The notes below the pieces were generated by a model. It made no database searches and was not told the origin of the DNA. It was given only the letters and a program-made list of their open reading frames with translations. A stretch of DNA of 64,000 nt from Cryobacterium glucosi (GTDB lineage Bacteria; Actinomycetota; Actinomycetes; Actinomycetales; Microbacteriaceae), in contig NZ_SOFS01000005.1 in assembly GCF_004402235.1 (NCBI RefSeq), positions 1 through 64,000 of the forward strand, in the 5' to 3' direction. Shown one piece after another: positions 17,478 to 26,728 of this stretch. How positions within the stretch are numbered: the stretch's first letter is position 1; every line of letters begins with the position of its first letter. The position numbers and the translations under genes were made by a program.

Positions 17478-18122
17478 CTACTCGTCCGAGGCCCGGGCCG
17501 GGGTCGGGGTCGCGGTCGAGGTCGGGGTCGAGGTTGCGGACGACGCGGTGACTGCGCGGCGGCGGGGGATGAGCCCCGGGTATGCGCGGTGCACCTGCCG
17601 GGCGACGAGCACCGTGACCACGGCCTTGATTGCGTCTCCAGGCAGGAATTTCGAGGCGTCGACCAGGGCGCCCCAGATCGGGAGGTGCAGGGTGAACGCC
17701 GTGACGGGAACGCCGATGGCGTAGATCATGACGATGCCGCCGAGCACGGTCGCGCCGAGGGCGGGCCAGAACGGGTATTTCGGGAGCAGCCGGCTGGTGA
17801 GATACCCGATCACGAGTACGCCGAGGAGCCAGCCGTAGAGATAGCCAGCGGACGGCGAGGTCGTGAACCAGGCGAGGCCGCCACGGCCGCCGGCGAGCAG
17901 CGGCAGCCCTGCGGCCGTGAGGGCGAGGAAGAGCAGTACAGCGAAGAAGCCCTTGCGGGCCCCGAGGACCGCGCCGGCGAGCATCACGCCGAGGGTCTGC
18001 AGGGTGATCGGCACCGCGATCACGCCGAGGGAGAGAGGTCCGGGGACGCCGAGCGCCGCGATCAGCGCGGCGAAGATGGCGATCTGCGCGAGGTCGCGCA
18101 CGGTCAGGGTTCTGGCGGTCAT
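17478..18122 (-). CDS. bioY: Biotin-binding S component BioY
   Basis: A 214-residue membrane protein of the BioY family. The signature ITLQTLGVMLAGAVLGARKG sits near residue 40, followed by GLPLLAGGRGG and GYLYGWLLG. It binds biotin and leads the bioY-M-N operon. I use ATG 18122; a TTG nine bases further upstream is also in frame, and neither has a clear ribosome-binding site. The C-terminal tail is a low-complexity Thr/Ser/Pro run. No biotin-synthesis gene is nearby. Confidence 0.9.
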   Translation of the reverse strand: MTARTLTVRDLAQIAIFAALIAALGVPGPLSLGVIAVPITLQTLGVMLAGAVLGARKGFFAVLLFLALTAAGLPLLAGGRGGLAWFTTSPSAGYLYGWLLGVLVIGYLTSRLLPKYPFWPALGATVLGGIVMIYAIGVPVTAFTLHLPIWGALVDASKFLPGDAIKAVVTVLVARQVHRAYPGLIPRRRAVTASSATSTPTSTATPTPARASDE

Positions 18123-18189
18123 GGTTTTCAATGTACGAGCAGCGCGGGGGCGGTTTCCAGAGGAGACCTACAAAGAATCCGGCGGATCT

Positions 18190-20031
18190 CTATCCCCCGG
18201 CGCCGGGGACGGCCACAGTGGCGGCGTCGTTGCCCGTCCCGGCGAGCCGGGCTGCCCGATCCTCCATCGCCGTGATCGCATCGGCGGCACGCACGAGGGC
18301 GAGGTGGCTGAGCGCCTGCGGTGTATTGCCGGCCTGGCGGCCCGCGCCGACGTCGTACTCCTCGCTCAACAGGCCCACGTCGTTGGCGAATCCGACGAGC
18401 CGGCCCATCAGGGCCCGGGCGTCTTCACCCCGTCCGGAGTTCGCGTACTGCTCCACGAGCCAGAAGGAACAGGCGAGAAACGGATGCTCGCCACCGGCCA
18501 GTCCGTCGACAGGAACCTCCGTGCGGTAGCGCAGCACCAGGCCGTCCCGCAACAGGTCGGCCTCGATCGCGGCGACCGTGCCGAGCATCCGGGCATCCGT
18601 CGGATCATGGAAGCCCACCTGGGGAAGCACGAGCAGGGAGGCGTCGACCTCCGTGCCGCCGAAGTACTGGGTGTATGTGCCGAGTTCGGCGTTGAAGCCC
18701 CGCTGCTCGATGTCGCTGCGGATCTCGTCCCTGAGGGCGGTCCAGCGTTCGACGGGGCCGTCGAGGCCGAATTCGGTACAGCCCCGCACCATCCGGTCGA
18801 AGGCCGCCCAGACCATCACGCGGGAGTGGGTGAATTCGCGGGCCGGACCGCGCACCTCCCAGATACCCTGGTCCGGCCGGGACCAGGTTCGTTCGAGGGA
18901 CCCGATCAGGGCGCGCTGCAGCGGCCAGGAGAATTCGCCCTCGGTGAGGCCGCTGTGGCGCGCGGCGTGCAGTGCCACCATGACCTCGCCGATGACGTCG
19001 GCCTGGAACTGGTCGACGGCGCCGTTGCCGACCGGCACGGGGCTGGACCCGCGGTACCCGGGCAGGCTCGGGAGCTCGCGTTCCGGCAGGTAGCGTTCGC
19101 CGGCGAGGCCGTACATGATCTGCACGTCGTCCGGGTCGCCGGCGATCGCGCGCAACAGCCAGCCGCGCCAGTTCTGGGCCTCCTCGGCGTACCCGTGCGC
19201 GAGCAGCACGCTGAGGGCGAGCGCCGCGTCGCGGAGCCAGACGTAGCGGTAGTCCCAGTTGCGGTGGCCGCCGCGGAATTCGGGCAGCGAGGTCGTCGCC
19301 GCCGCGACGATGCCGCCGGTTTCCTCGTGGGTGAGCGCCCGCAGCACGAGCATGGAGCGCACGACTTCGTCCCGGTATGGACCGTCGTGGGTGCACGAGC
19401 GCGCCCAGTCTGTCCACCAGGCGGTCGTCGCAGCCAGGGCGGCGTCGACGTCGATCCGGGCGGGCGGCGGCCGGTGCGAGGGATGCCAGGCGAGCTGCAG
19501 GTCGACGACCTCTCCCGCCGCGACCGTGAATGTGGCCGTGTGCCGGTGATCGGCGGCGGTCAGTTCCGGGCCGCGCACGGCGATGGCGTCTGGCCCCGCG
19601 ACGGCGAGCAGCACGGTCTCGCCGTCCTGGTGGACCTGGCGCACCCAGGGAATGCTCACTGCATAGCCGAAACGGATGCGCAGTTCCTCGGTCATCTCAA
19701 CGGCACCGGCCAGGCCGCGCACCCGGCGGAGCACGTCCGGCCGGCCGTCACCGTGCGGCATGAAGTCGAGGACCTCGACACGTCCGGTCGGGGTCGTCCA
19801 GACCTGGGCCAGGATGAAGGTGCCGTCGACATAGTTGCGCGTGCTCGTTGCAGCGGGGTCTGCCGGGGCGAGCAGCCAGCGCCCGTGGTCCTCGGTGCCG
19901 AGGAGCGCGCCGAACATGGACGCGGAGTCGAAGCGCGGCAGGCAGAGCCAGTCGATGCTTCCGTCACTGCCGACGAGGGCCGCTGAATGGCAATCGCCGA
20001 TCAGGGCGTAATCCTCGATGTTCAGGGGCAT
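18190..20031 (-). CDS. Glycoside hydrolase family 15 protein (trehalase/glucoamylase-like)
   Basis: A 613-residue cytosolic protein without a signal peptide. It begins IEDYALIGDCHSAALVGSDGSIDWLCLPRFD, the classic N-terminal beta-domain of GH15 proteins. The (alpha/alpha)6 barrel starts near residue 230 and contains HRNWDYRYVWLRDAALAL, YLPERELPSLPGY, QGIWEVRGPAREFTHS and, near the end, LLSEEYD. Mycobacterial relatives are trehalases and others are glucoamylases. The window also encodes OtsAB, so trehalose turnover is possible, but the substrate is not proven by sequence. Confidence 0.88.
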   Translation of the reverse strand: MPLNIEDYALIGDCHSAALVGSDGSIDWLCLPRFDSASMFGALLGTEDHGRWLLAPADPAATSTRNYVDGTFILAQVWTTPTGRVEVLDFMPHGDGRPDVLRRVRGLAGAVEMTEELRIRFGYAVSIPWVRQVHQDGETVLLAVAGPDAIAVRGPELTAADHRHTATFTVAAGEVVDLQLAWHPSHRPPPARIDVDAALAATTAWWTDWARSCTHDGPYRDEVVRSMLVLRALTHEETGGIVAAATTSLPEFRGGHRNWDYRYVWLRDAALALSVLLAHGYAEEAQNWRGWLLRAIAGDPDDVQIMYGLAGERYLPERELPSLPGYRGSSPVPVGNGAVDQFQADVIGEVMVALHAARHSGLTEGEFSWPLQRALIGSLERTWSRPDQGIWEVRGPAREFTHSRVMVWAAFDRMVRGCTEFGLDGPVERWTALRDEIRSDIEQRGFNAELGTYTQYFGGTEVDASLLVLPQVGFHDPTDARMLGTVAAIEADLLRDGLVLRYRTEVPVDGLAGGEHPFLACSFWLVEQYANSGRGEDARALMGRLVGFANDVGLLSEEYDVGAGRQAGNTPQALSHLALVRAADAITAMEDRAARLAGTGNDAATVAVPGAGG

Positions 20032-20104
20032 GCAGACATCCTGTCACCGCGCGGGCGTCCTCCGGCCGTGAGCGGATGCCCGGGCCGGGACCCGGAGGAA
20101 ATCC

Positions 20105-20536
20105 TCAGGCGACGAGGCGGGCGCGTTCTGCGGGTTCGACAGCGGTGTACCCCGGGAGCGGCACGGCCGAGACGAAACGTTCCGCCTGCGGGGCAGTCGG
20201 CTTGCGGGCCGCGGCATCCGGTTCGGCCCAGACGGTGATGGGGGCGGGGGTGAACGACAGTGCCGCCGGTTCACCGACGGACTCGCCGCGCAGTTCCGAG
20301 GTGGCGCTGCGGAGCGCGGATGTCAGGGAGGCGGCCACCTGGCGGGCCTTGAGGCCGTGGAAGATCACGTCGGTGTCCGCGGGGCTGCGCGGAACGAGGG
20401 TCCAGAGTCCCTGCTCGCCGATCAGCCGCGACAGCTCGCCGTGGAAGAGGTCGAACACCTCGTCGTCGCTGAGCTCGGGGGTGGGCAGCACCGGTACCGG
20501 AATAGCAGGCGCGGCACGACGTCGTCGACCAAACAT
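20105..20536 (-). CDS. Hypothetical protein, unknown function
   Basis: A 143-residue soluble protein. It begins MFGRRRRAAP, then PTPELSDDEVFDLFHGELSRL, and ends in a Pro/Ala-rich region. I chose ATG 20536 because AAGGGG lies six bases upstream; the longer frame to 20593 has no such site. I do not recognise the family. It lies 73 bp downstream of the GH15 start in the same direction. Confidence 0.65.
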   Translation of the reverse strand: MFGRRRRAAPAIPVPVLPTPELSDDEVFDLFHGELSRLIGEQGLWTLVPRSPADTDVIFHGLKARQVAASLTSALRSATSELRGESVGEPAALSFTPAPITVWAEPDAAARKPTAPQAERFVSAVPLPGYTAVEPAERARLVA

Positions 20537-20649
20537 CGGGAGCCCCTTTCGATCGAAAGCTCTTTCTGCTATCAGTGTGGCGGCCCCGGGCATGATTGAA
20601 CCGCGGACACGCCGGTCAATCGCGAGTCCGGGAGGGAAACCGGGGCTTT

Positions 20650-20838
20650 CTAGCTGTCGATTTGCCGTTCATCGGCATCTTTGACGATGGTGCCAATGGC
20701 GACGGCTGCGCTCAGCGCCCAGCCGATCCACATGAGCAGCAATCGCCAGTCGCGCGGTCCGCGCCGGGTGGCCTGCAGGATGTTCCAACCGCCGGCGACG
20801 ACGCCGAGCATCGCGCTGCTGAAGATGAATTTTCGCAT
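20650..20838 (-). CDS. Small membrane protein, unknown function
   Basis: A 62-residue protein. The N-terminal helix is MRKFIFSSAMLGVVAGGWNIL, then comes a basic loop TRRGPRDWR, then a second helix MWIGWALSAAVAIGTIV and a charged tail. A GGAGGA ribosome-binding site lies just upstream of ATG 20838. It is divergent from the TetR-MMPL operon. The reading frame, start site and paired helices make it a credible gene, but no family was recognised. Confidence 0.6.
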   Translation of the reverse strand: MRKFIFSSAMLGVVAGGWNILQATRRGPRDWRLLLMWIGWALSAAVAIGTIVKDADERQIDS

Positions 20839-20929
20839 GGGTCCTCCGAGGACCACGGTACCCGGATCGGGACCGGGTCGTGTGCCGCCCGGTCCCAGGC
20901 ATCCGGCATGTTTCCGTCGGGTGAACAAA

Positions 20930-20964
20930 CTGACCGACCGTGCAGGAACTGACCGATCGGTCAG
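20930..20964. promoter_or_regulatory. Tandem TetR operators overlapping the promoter of the TetR-MMPL operon
   Basis: A perfect 16-bp palindrome, CTGACCGATCGGTCAG, occupies 20949-20964. An imperfect copy starting CTGACCGACCG occupies 20930-20945. The repeats are 19 bp apart, centre to centre. The perfect site lies just upstream of a TAAGGT -10 element at 20966-20971, which is exactly placed for repression. Confidence 0.75.
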
Positions 20965-20965
20965 G

Positions 20966-20971
20966 TAAGGT
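20966..20971 (+). promoter_or_regulatory. -10 element giving a leaderless TetR message
   Basis: TAAGGT ends seven bases before GTG 20978, so the transcript would start at or beside the start codon. There is no ribosome-binding site, and the operator sits directly upstream. Confidence 0.5.
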
Positions 20972-20977
20972 AGTCCA

Positions 20978-21616
20978 GTGCAGATCGAACCGGAAGACCT
21001 CGTCCCCGCAGCGGCCGCGACCGCGACCGCGACCGTCCGCCCCGGCGCGGGAGCCGAACTGCGGGTCATGGCGCTCCAGCAGTTCGCTGCCGTCGGGTTC
21101 GCCGGTACCTCCCTGCAGCAGATCGCAGCATCCGCCGGGTACTCGAAATCGAGTGTGCTCTACCATTTCGCCTCGAAGGACGCCCTCCTCGGCGAGGTGC
21201 TGACCCCGGCCATCGAACGCCTCGAGGCCATCCTCGGCGGGTTCACGTCGACCTCGGAGAACGCGGCCTCGCGGCACCGGTTCATCGAGGACTTCGTCGA
21301 CTTCCTGCTCCAGTACCGGCTCGAAGTGCATGTCCTGATCAATCAGGCCCAGTCCCTCAAGGGCATCGCCGTGATCGATCGGGCCAGGGCCCTGATCGTG
21401 CGCCTCGGCGACGCCCTCTGCCAGGAGCACGCCACGACCATCGACCGGATGCGCTTCGGTGTCGCGCTCGGCGGCGCCGCGTACTCCCTCGTCGCCGGCC
21501 TGACGTTCTTCGACGAGGACATCACGCCGACCGACGATCTCCGGCCCGCCCTCATCACCCTCCTCTCCGAGCTCCTCGCCCCCGTCGCCGTCCGCACCAC
21601 CCAGCCCAGGAAGTAA
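20978..21616 (+). CDS. TetR-family repressor of the MMPL/YhgE operon
   Basis: A 212-residue protein with an Ala/Thr-rich N-terminal extension. The TetR helix-turn-helix follows (FAGTSLQQIAASAGYSKSSV, then LYHFASKDALLGEVL) and then a ligand-binding helical domain. It starts at GTG 20978 without a ribosome-binding site but with a -10 box seven bases upstream, which suggests a leaderless message. The MMPL gene begins five bases after its stop, so it is co-transcribed with the exporters it probably represses. The operator pair upstream supports autoregulation. Confidence 0.9.
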   Translation: MQIEPEDLVPAAAATATATVRPGAGAELRVMALQQFAAVGFAGTSLQQIAASAGYSKSSVLYHFASKDALLGEVLTPAIERLEAILGGFTSTSENAASRHRFIEDFVDFLLQYRLEVHVLINQAQSLKGIAVIDRARALIVRLGDALCQEHATTIDRMRFGVALGGAAYSLVAGLTFFDEDITPTDDLRPALITLLSELLAPVAVRTTQPRK

Positions 21617-21621
21617 TCACA

Positions 21622-24600
21622 ATGGCAACCCTTCTGTATCGGATCGGCCACTTCGCCTACAAGCGCGCGTGGCTCGTCATCGGCGTCTGGGCACTCCTCC
21701 TCGTCGGGATCCTCGGCGGCGGCATCGCGCTCGGCGGCAAGACCGCCGAGTCCTTCGCGATCCCAGGCACCGAATCGCAGGACGCGATCGACCAGCTCGC
21801 CGCCGTCTTCCCCCAGGCGGCCGGAGCCTCGGTGCAGGTCGTCTACAGGACGCCGGACGGGGCATCCGTCAACACGGAGCCGTACAAGACGGCCATCACC
21901 GACATGGCGACCGAACTCGAGGCCGTTCCCGGCGTCGTGTCCGTGATCACCCCGTATTCCGACTACGCCTCGAGCGCCATCTCGACGGACGAGGCCACCG
22001 CGCGCAGCGTCGTTCAACTCGACGGTCCATCCGCGGATGTGACGGACGCTACCCTCAACGCCGTCACGGCGACGGCCGCGATCGCGGAGAAGGCCGGTCT
22101 CGAGGTCGCCTTCGGCGGCCAGGTCTTCTCGTCCAACACCTTCGGCATCACCATCACCGAGGTCTTCGGCCTCCTCTTCGCCGGGGTCGTGCTGCTGATC
22201 ACCTTCGGGTCGCTCGCCTCGGCTGGGATGCCCCTGCTGATGGCGCTCATCGGCGTCGGCGTTGCGATCGGCGGTATCACCGCGATCTCCGCGTTCGTGC
22301 CCGTCTCGAGCACCGCACCGATGCTCGCAATGATGCTCGGGCTCGCCGTCGGCATCGACTACTCACTGTTCATCCTGTCCAGGCACCGGACCCAGCTCGC
22401 CAGGGGCGTCGAGCCGCACGAATCGGCATCGACGAGCGTGGCCACCGCCGGGAGCGCGGTCGTCTTCGCCGGGCTCACCGTCATCATCGCCCTGCTCGGA
22501 CTGCTCGTCGTCGGAATCCCGTTCCTGAGCGTGATGGGTGTGGGAGCCGCGGTCGCCGTCTTCATCGCCATCCTCGTCGCGATCACCCTCCTGCCCGCGA
22601 TTCTCGGCCTCGCCAAGGGCCGCCTCACCCCGAAACCCGGCGGGCGCGCCCACAACCGGGCGACCATGCCGGACACGGGCAGGCCCACGATGGGCCGCCG
22701 CTGGGTGGGCCTCGTGATGAAGGCGCCGATCGTCGCCGTCATCCTCGTCGTCGGAATCCTCGGCACCCTCGCGATCCCCGCGCTCAGCCTCGACCTCAAC
22801 CTGCCGGACGGAGCGTCCGAGCCGGTCGACTCGACCCAGCACAAGGCGTTCACCATGATCGAGGAGGGCTTCGGTCCCGGCTACAACGGCCCGCTCATCG
22901 TGGTCGTCGACATCACCCAGACCACGAACATCTTCCCTGACCTCGAGACGATCAGCGCCAAGCTGCGTACCCTGCCCGACGTCGCCTTCGTCGGCAAGGG
23001 CACCCCGAACGCCACCGTCGACACCGCGATCATCCAGGTGATGCCGAACAGCGCGCCGAACGACCCCAAGACCAAGGATCTCGTCCAGGCCATCCGCGAC
23101 CTCGCGCCGGGGATCGACTCCGAACTCGGGACTCCCGTCACGGTGACGGGAGCGACGGCCGTGTCGATCGACATCTCGAACCGGCTCAGCAACGCCCTCA
23201 TCCCGTTCGCGCTCATCGTCGTCGGGCTCTCGATCATCCTGCTGACGATGGTGTTCCGTTCCGTCTTCGTTCCGGTGAAGGCCGCGGTCGGGTTCCTGCT
23301 CTCCGTCTTCGCCTCGATCGGTGCGACCGTCGCGATCTTCCAGTGGGGATGGTTCGCCGACCTGCTCGGGGTGAGCACGCCCGGTCCGATCCTGAGCTTC
23401 CTGCCGATCCTGCTGATGGCCGTGCTCTTCGGACTGGCCATGGACTACGAGGTCTTCCTCGTCTCCGGCATGCGTGAGGAGTACGTCAAGAACAACGACC
23501 CGCGCCAGGCCGTCGTCTACGGATTCGCACACGCCGCCCGCGTCGTCACCGCTGCGGCACTCATCATGTTCTTCGTCTTCTTCGCCTTCGTACCCGACGG
23601 CACCGGGGCGATCAAGGGCATCGCATTCGCCCTGGCCGTCGGCGTGTTCCTCGACGCCTTCCTGGTGCGGATGACCCTCGTGCCCGCAGCGATGGCCCTC
23701 GCAGGCCGGGCGGCGTGGTGGCTGCCGCGCTGGCTCGACCGCCTGCTCCCCAACGTCGACATCGAGGGCGAGGGACTTCGCCACCACATGCTCGACAGCC
23801 ACTGGGCGAAGGCCCAGGACGGCGCCATCACGGCGGACCAGGCCGTCTTCGGCCTGCCGGGCAGCACGATCGGCCCGCTCACCGTCTCCGTGCCGACCGG
23901 ATCGGTGCTGGTCCTCACCGGGACCACCGCCCATCGCCGGGTCGTCGCCGCGACGCTCGCCGGCCGTCTCGACCCGGTCTCCGGCCGGCTCCAGGTGCTC
24001 AGCTACCCGCTGCCCTCCGAACGCGGCCGCGCCTTGCGCGTCGTCGCGCTCGCCGACGTCGGCGACAGCCGCGACAACGGCCTGACCATCGGCGAACTGC
24101 TCGCCGAGCGGCTCGACCTCACCCAGCCACGGTTCCGCTCCCGCAGCCGGCGCGGTCAGCTCGACGGCTGGATCGGACGGATCAACCGTGCCATCGCCCA
24201 CGACCGTGCCCCGGTCGCACCCCTCACCGCGGACACCCCGGTGTCCTCCCTCTCCGCCGTGTCCCGTGCCGCGGTCCTCGTCGCGGCGGCGCTCGCCGAG
24301 CGTCCTGGCGTCGTCGTCATCGACCTGGGCGAAGGACTCCCCGCCGATCCCGCAGGACTCAGCATCGGTGTCGTGGTCGCGACGCTCGCCCCCGCAGACA
24401 CCACGCTCATCATCGCGGCGGCGTCGCAGCATCCGCTCGCCGCAGCCGGCCGGGCCGTGCTGGTCGTCGACCTCGAAACGCTCGAGCCCGTCGAAACGAC
24501 GGGTCCCGCCGCCCGCGGAGCTCTCGGCGGATACCCACCGCTCGACCCGGAGCCGCGTCATGCGACCCGGCCAACCGACACCCTCGACCCCCGCGACGCC

Positions 24601-24645
24601 GTCTTCGGCGCCGACGCCCTGGATGGAAAGGCCGCACTGCGATGA
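21622..24645 (+). CDS. MMPL/RND-type exporter with a degenerate ABC-ATPase-like C-terminal domain
   Basis: A 1007-residue protein. Residues 1-725 are a complete MMPL transporter: helix 1 at about 20-40, two porter loops, the GIDYSLFILSRHRTQLARG motif near 240 and LAMDYEVFLVSGMREEY near 605. Residues ~735-1007 read like an ABC nucleotide-binding domain stripped of its motifs. V764-LTGTTAHRRVVAATLAGRL stands where Walker A should be, with no Lys. SSLSAVSRAAVLVAAALAERP replaces the LSGGQ signature, and VVVIDLGEGLP stands in for Walker B. It should export lipids or amphiphiles using proton motive force. Its stop overlaps the next start by ATGA. Confidence 0.85.
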   Translation: MATLLYRIGHFAYKRAWLVIGVWALLLVGILGGGIALGGKTAESFAIPGTESQDAIDQLAAVFPQAAGASVQVVYRTPDGASVNTEPYKTAITDMATELEAVPGVVSVITPYSDYASSAISTDEATARSVVQLDGPSADVTDATLNAVTATAAIAEKAGLEVAFGGQVFSSNTFGITITEVFGLLFAGVVLLITFGSLASAGMPLLMALIGVGVAIGGITAISAFVPVSSTAPMLAMMLGLAVGIDYSLFILSRHRTQLARGVEPHESASTSVATAGSAVVFAGLTVIIALLGLLVVGIPFLSVMGVGAAVAVFIAILVAITLLPAILGLAKGRLTPKPGGRAHNRATMPDTGRPTMGRRWVGLVMKAPIVAVILVVGILGTLAIPALSLDLNLPDGASEPVDSTQHKAFTMIEEGFGPGYNGPLIVVVDITQTTNIFPDLETISAKLRTLPDVAFVGKGTPNATVDTAIIQVMPNSAPNDPKTKDLVQAIRDLAPGIDSELGTPVTVTGATAVSIDISNRLSNALIPFALIVVGLSIILLTMVFRSVFVPVKAAVGFLLSVFASIGATVAIFQWGWFADLLGVSTPGPILSFLPILLMAVLFGLAMDYEVFLVSGMREEYVKNNDPRQAVVYGFAHAARVVTAAALIMFFVFFAFVPDGTGAIKGIAFALAVGVFLDAFLVRMTLVPAAMALAGRAAWWLPRWLDRLLPNVDIEGEGLRHHMLDSHWAKAQDGAITADQAVFGLPGSTIGPLTVSVPTGSVLVLTGTTAHRRVVAATLAGRLDPVSGRLQVLSYPLPSERGRALRVVALADVGDSRDNGLTIGELLAERLDLTQPRFRSRSRRGQLDGWIGRINRAIAHDRAPVAPLTADTPVSSLSAVSRAAVLVAAALAERPGVVVIDLGEGLPADPAGLSIGVVVATLAPADTTLIIAAASQHPLAAAGRAVLVVDLETLEPVETTGPAARGALGGYPPLDPEPRHATRPTDTLDPRDAVFGADALDGKAALR

Positions 24646-26639
24646 GCACCAGGCTCGAACGACTCTTCAGCCGCACGCCGGGACAGCGCCGCTGGACCTT
24701 CGGCGCCGTACTCGCCGGACTGATCGTGGTACCCCTTGCGGTCGCAGGCGTCTTCGCCGGCGCGCTCGCGACCGCCGACCAGCGGCTCGACACCCTGCCG
24801 GCGATCGTCGTCAACAACGACACCTTCGTGACGACGACGGCCGCGGACGGCACGAAGCAGACCGTGCTCGCCGGGCGCCTGCTCGTGACCGAGCTCACCG
24901 CGCCGGCCTCGTCGCGGACGGCGTCGACCGGGTTCGCCTGGACGATCTCCAATTCCGCGGACGCTGCGGCGGCACTCGCCTCCGGCAAGGCATACGCGGT
25001 GCTCACCATCCCCGCAGACTTCTCCAAGTCGATCACCTCGATCGGCACCGCAGCGCCGACCCAGGCCGAGCTCGCCATCCGCACCGATGACGCGCATTCC
25101 TATCTCGCCGGAACCGTCGCAGGGACGGTCGGCTCCGCGATGACGGGCGTCTTCGGCCGGCAGATCACGACCCAGTACCTGAGCGGCCTGTATTCCGGCC
25201 TGTCAACGCTCGGCGGCTCGCTGACGACGGCAGCGGATGGCGCCGGCCAGGTCTCGACGGGCGTCACCGGAGTGGCCACCGGCCTCGATTCCCTCTCCGG
25301 GGGCGCGGCCTCCGCTGCAACCGGGGCGGCGTCCGCCTCGACAGGAGCGTCGAGCTTCGCGACCGGGGTTACCGCGTACACGAACGGGGTGGATGCGCTC
25401 AGTGCGGGCCTCGGCAAACTCAACACCGGCACGGCAGGTCTCAGCGCCCTCAGCAGTGGCGTCGCCCAGTACACCGGGGGAGTCACGCAGGCGGCAACCG
25501 GGTTCACCAAGGTCTCGGCGGGCTTCACGACGCTGGCCGGCCAGTTCGCCGGGGTCGCCGCGGCGATCAAGGCTGACCCCGCAAACGCCGACGCCTACAT
25601 CGCCCAGTACCAGGCCGGACTCGACACCTACCAGGCCGGACTGACCCAGTTCCAGGGCGGACTCGACACCCTCTCGACGCAGGGCGCCGGACTCAGCCAG
25701 CAGACGACATCCGCCCTCACCGGGGTGCAGGGCGGCGTGGCGCAGAGCGCGACAGGGGCCGCGAAGCTCGCAGCCGGTTCGGCATCGCTGCGGACGGGCG
25801 CGACCGGCCTCGCCTCCGGCGTCTCGAGCCTCTCGAGCGGCGTCTCCCAACTCGCGACGGGGACCGCGGCCGCGGCCACCGGGGTGCACCAGCTCGAGAC
25901 GGGCGCGAGCCAGCTCGCGACCGGGCTCGCGTCCGGAGCCGAGAGCGCGAAGAAGCTGAACCAGGACGACCCTGCGCAGTCGGCTTCGGTCGTTTCCGAG
26001 CCCGTCGCCATCACCACGAGCCGCGACAACCCGATCGCGACGATCGGCCCGCTCCTCGGGATGGTCTTCGTGCCGGTGGGGCTCTGGATCGGCGCGCTCG
26101 CGATCTTCCTCGTGATGCGCCCGGTGACAAGCACCGCTCTCGCTTCGACCGCCTCAACAGGGCGCCTTGTCTCGCGTGGCTTCGGCCGGGCGTTCGGCCT
26201 TGCCGCAGCCCAGGCGGTCGTCGTCGTCGCGCTGCTGCACGCCTCGCTCGGCGTGACCTGGACCCTGCTCCCGGCGACACTCGGCTTCGCGGTCTTCCTC
26301 GCGTTCGTCTTCGTCGCGGTGCACCAGTTCCTCACCGTGGCGTTCGGACGGGTCGGCATCGTGGTGTCCCTCGTGCTCCTCGCCCTGCAGCTCACTGCGG
26401 TCGGCGGACTGTACCCGATCGAGCTCGTCTCGGCGCCGTTCCAGGCGATCAGCCCGTTCCTGCCGCTCACCTGGGCCGTGAGCGGCATGCAGGGGATCGT
26501 CTCCGGAGGGGGAGCAGGTGCGCTCAATGCCGTGGGCATCCTGCTGCTCTTCGCGGTGGTCAGCATCGGCCTGACGTTCTGGGCCGTTGCCGCCAAGCGC
26601 GGCCCGCGCTCCTTCGCCCTGGCCCTCGCCCGCGGCTGA
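24642..26639 (+). CDS. YhgE/Pip-domain membrane protein
   Basis: A 665-residue protein. One N-terminal helix (about residues 22-44) precedes a large outside region with the YhgE signature LPAIVVNNDTFV. A long Gly/Ser/Thr/Ala helical segment follows (about 190-440) with repeated heptad-like units such as LSSGVSQLATG and LETGASQLATG. Five or six C-terminal helices (about 470-655) of the ABC-2 permease type complete it. The phage-infection-protein family is poorly understood; relatives take part in export or secretion. It overlaps the MMPL stop by 4 bp, so the two probably act together. Confidence 0.88.
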   Translation: MSTRLERLFSRTPGQRRWTFGAVLAGLIVVPLAVAGVFAGALATADQRLDTLPAIVVNNDTFVTTTAADGTKQTVLAGRLLVTELTAPASSRTASTGFAWTISNSADAAAALASGKAYAVLTIPADFSKSITSIGTAAPTQAELAIRTDDAHSYLAGTVAGTVGSAMTGVFGRQITTQYLSGLYSGLSTLGGSLTTAADGAGQVSTGVTGVATGLDSLSGGAASAATGAASASTGASSFATGVTAYTNGVDALSAGLGKLNTGTAGLSALSSGVAQYTGGVTQAATGFTKVSAGFTTLAGQFAGVAAAIKADPANADAYIAQYQAGLDTYQAGLTQFQGGLDTLSTQGAGLSQQTTSALTGVQGGVAQSATGAAKLAAGSASLRTGATGLASGVSSLSSGVSQLATGTAAAATGVHQLETGASQLATGLASGAESAKKLNQDDPAQSASVVSEPVAITTSRDNPIATIGPLLGMVFVPVGLWIGALAIFLVMRPVTSTALASTASTGRLVSRGFGRAFGLAAAQAVVVVALLHASLGVTWTLLPATLGFAVFLAFVFVAVHQFLTVAFGRVGIVVSLVLLALQLTAVGGLYPIELVSAPFQAISPFLPLTWAVSGMQGIVSGGGAGALNAVGILLLFAVVSIGLTFWAVAAKRGPRSFALALARG

Positions 26640-26654
26640 CGCACGAGCTCCTTC

Positions 26655-26715
26655 CGCGAGAGCGGGTGAAACGTCGGTTTGAGCGGACCAGACCGACGAT
26701 TCACCCGCTTTCGCG
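26655..26715. terminator. Long near-perfect hairpin between convergent genes
   Basis: Positions 26655-26680 pair with 26690-26715 with one A-A mismatch and two wobble pairs around a nine-base loop. It lies between the YhgE/Pip stop and the stop of the convergent isomerase gene. It is a probable bidirectional terminator, though unusually long. Confidence 0.75.
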
Positions 26716-26728
26716 CGTGGGGACGGGG

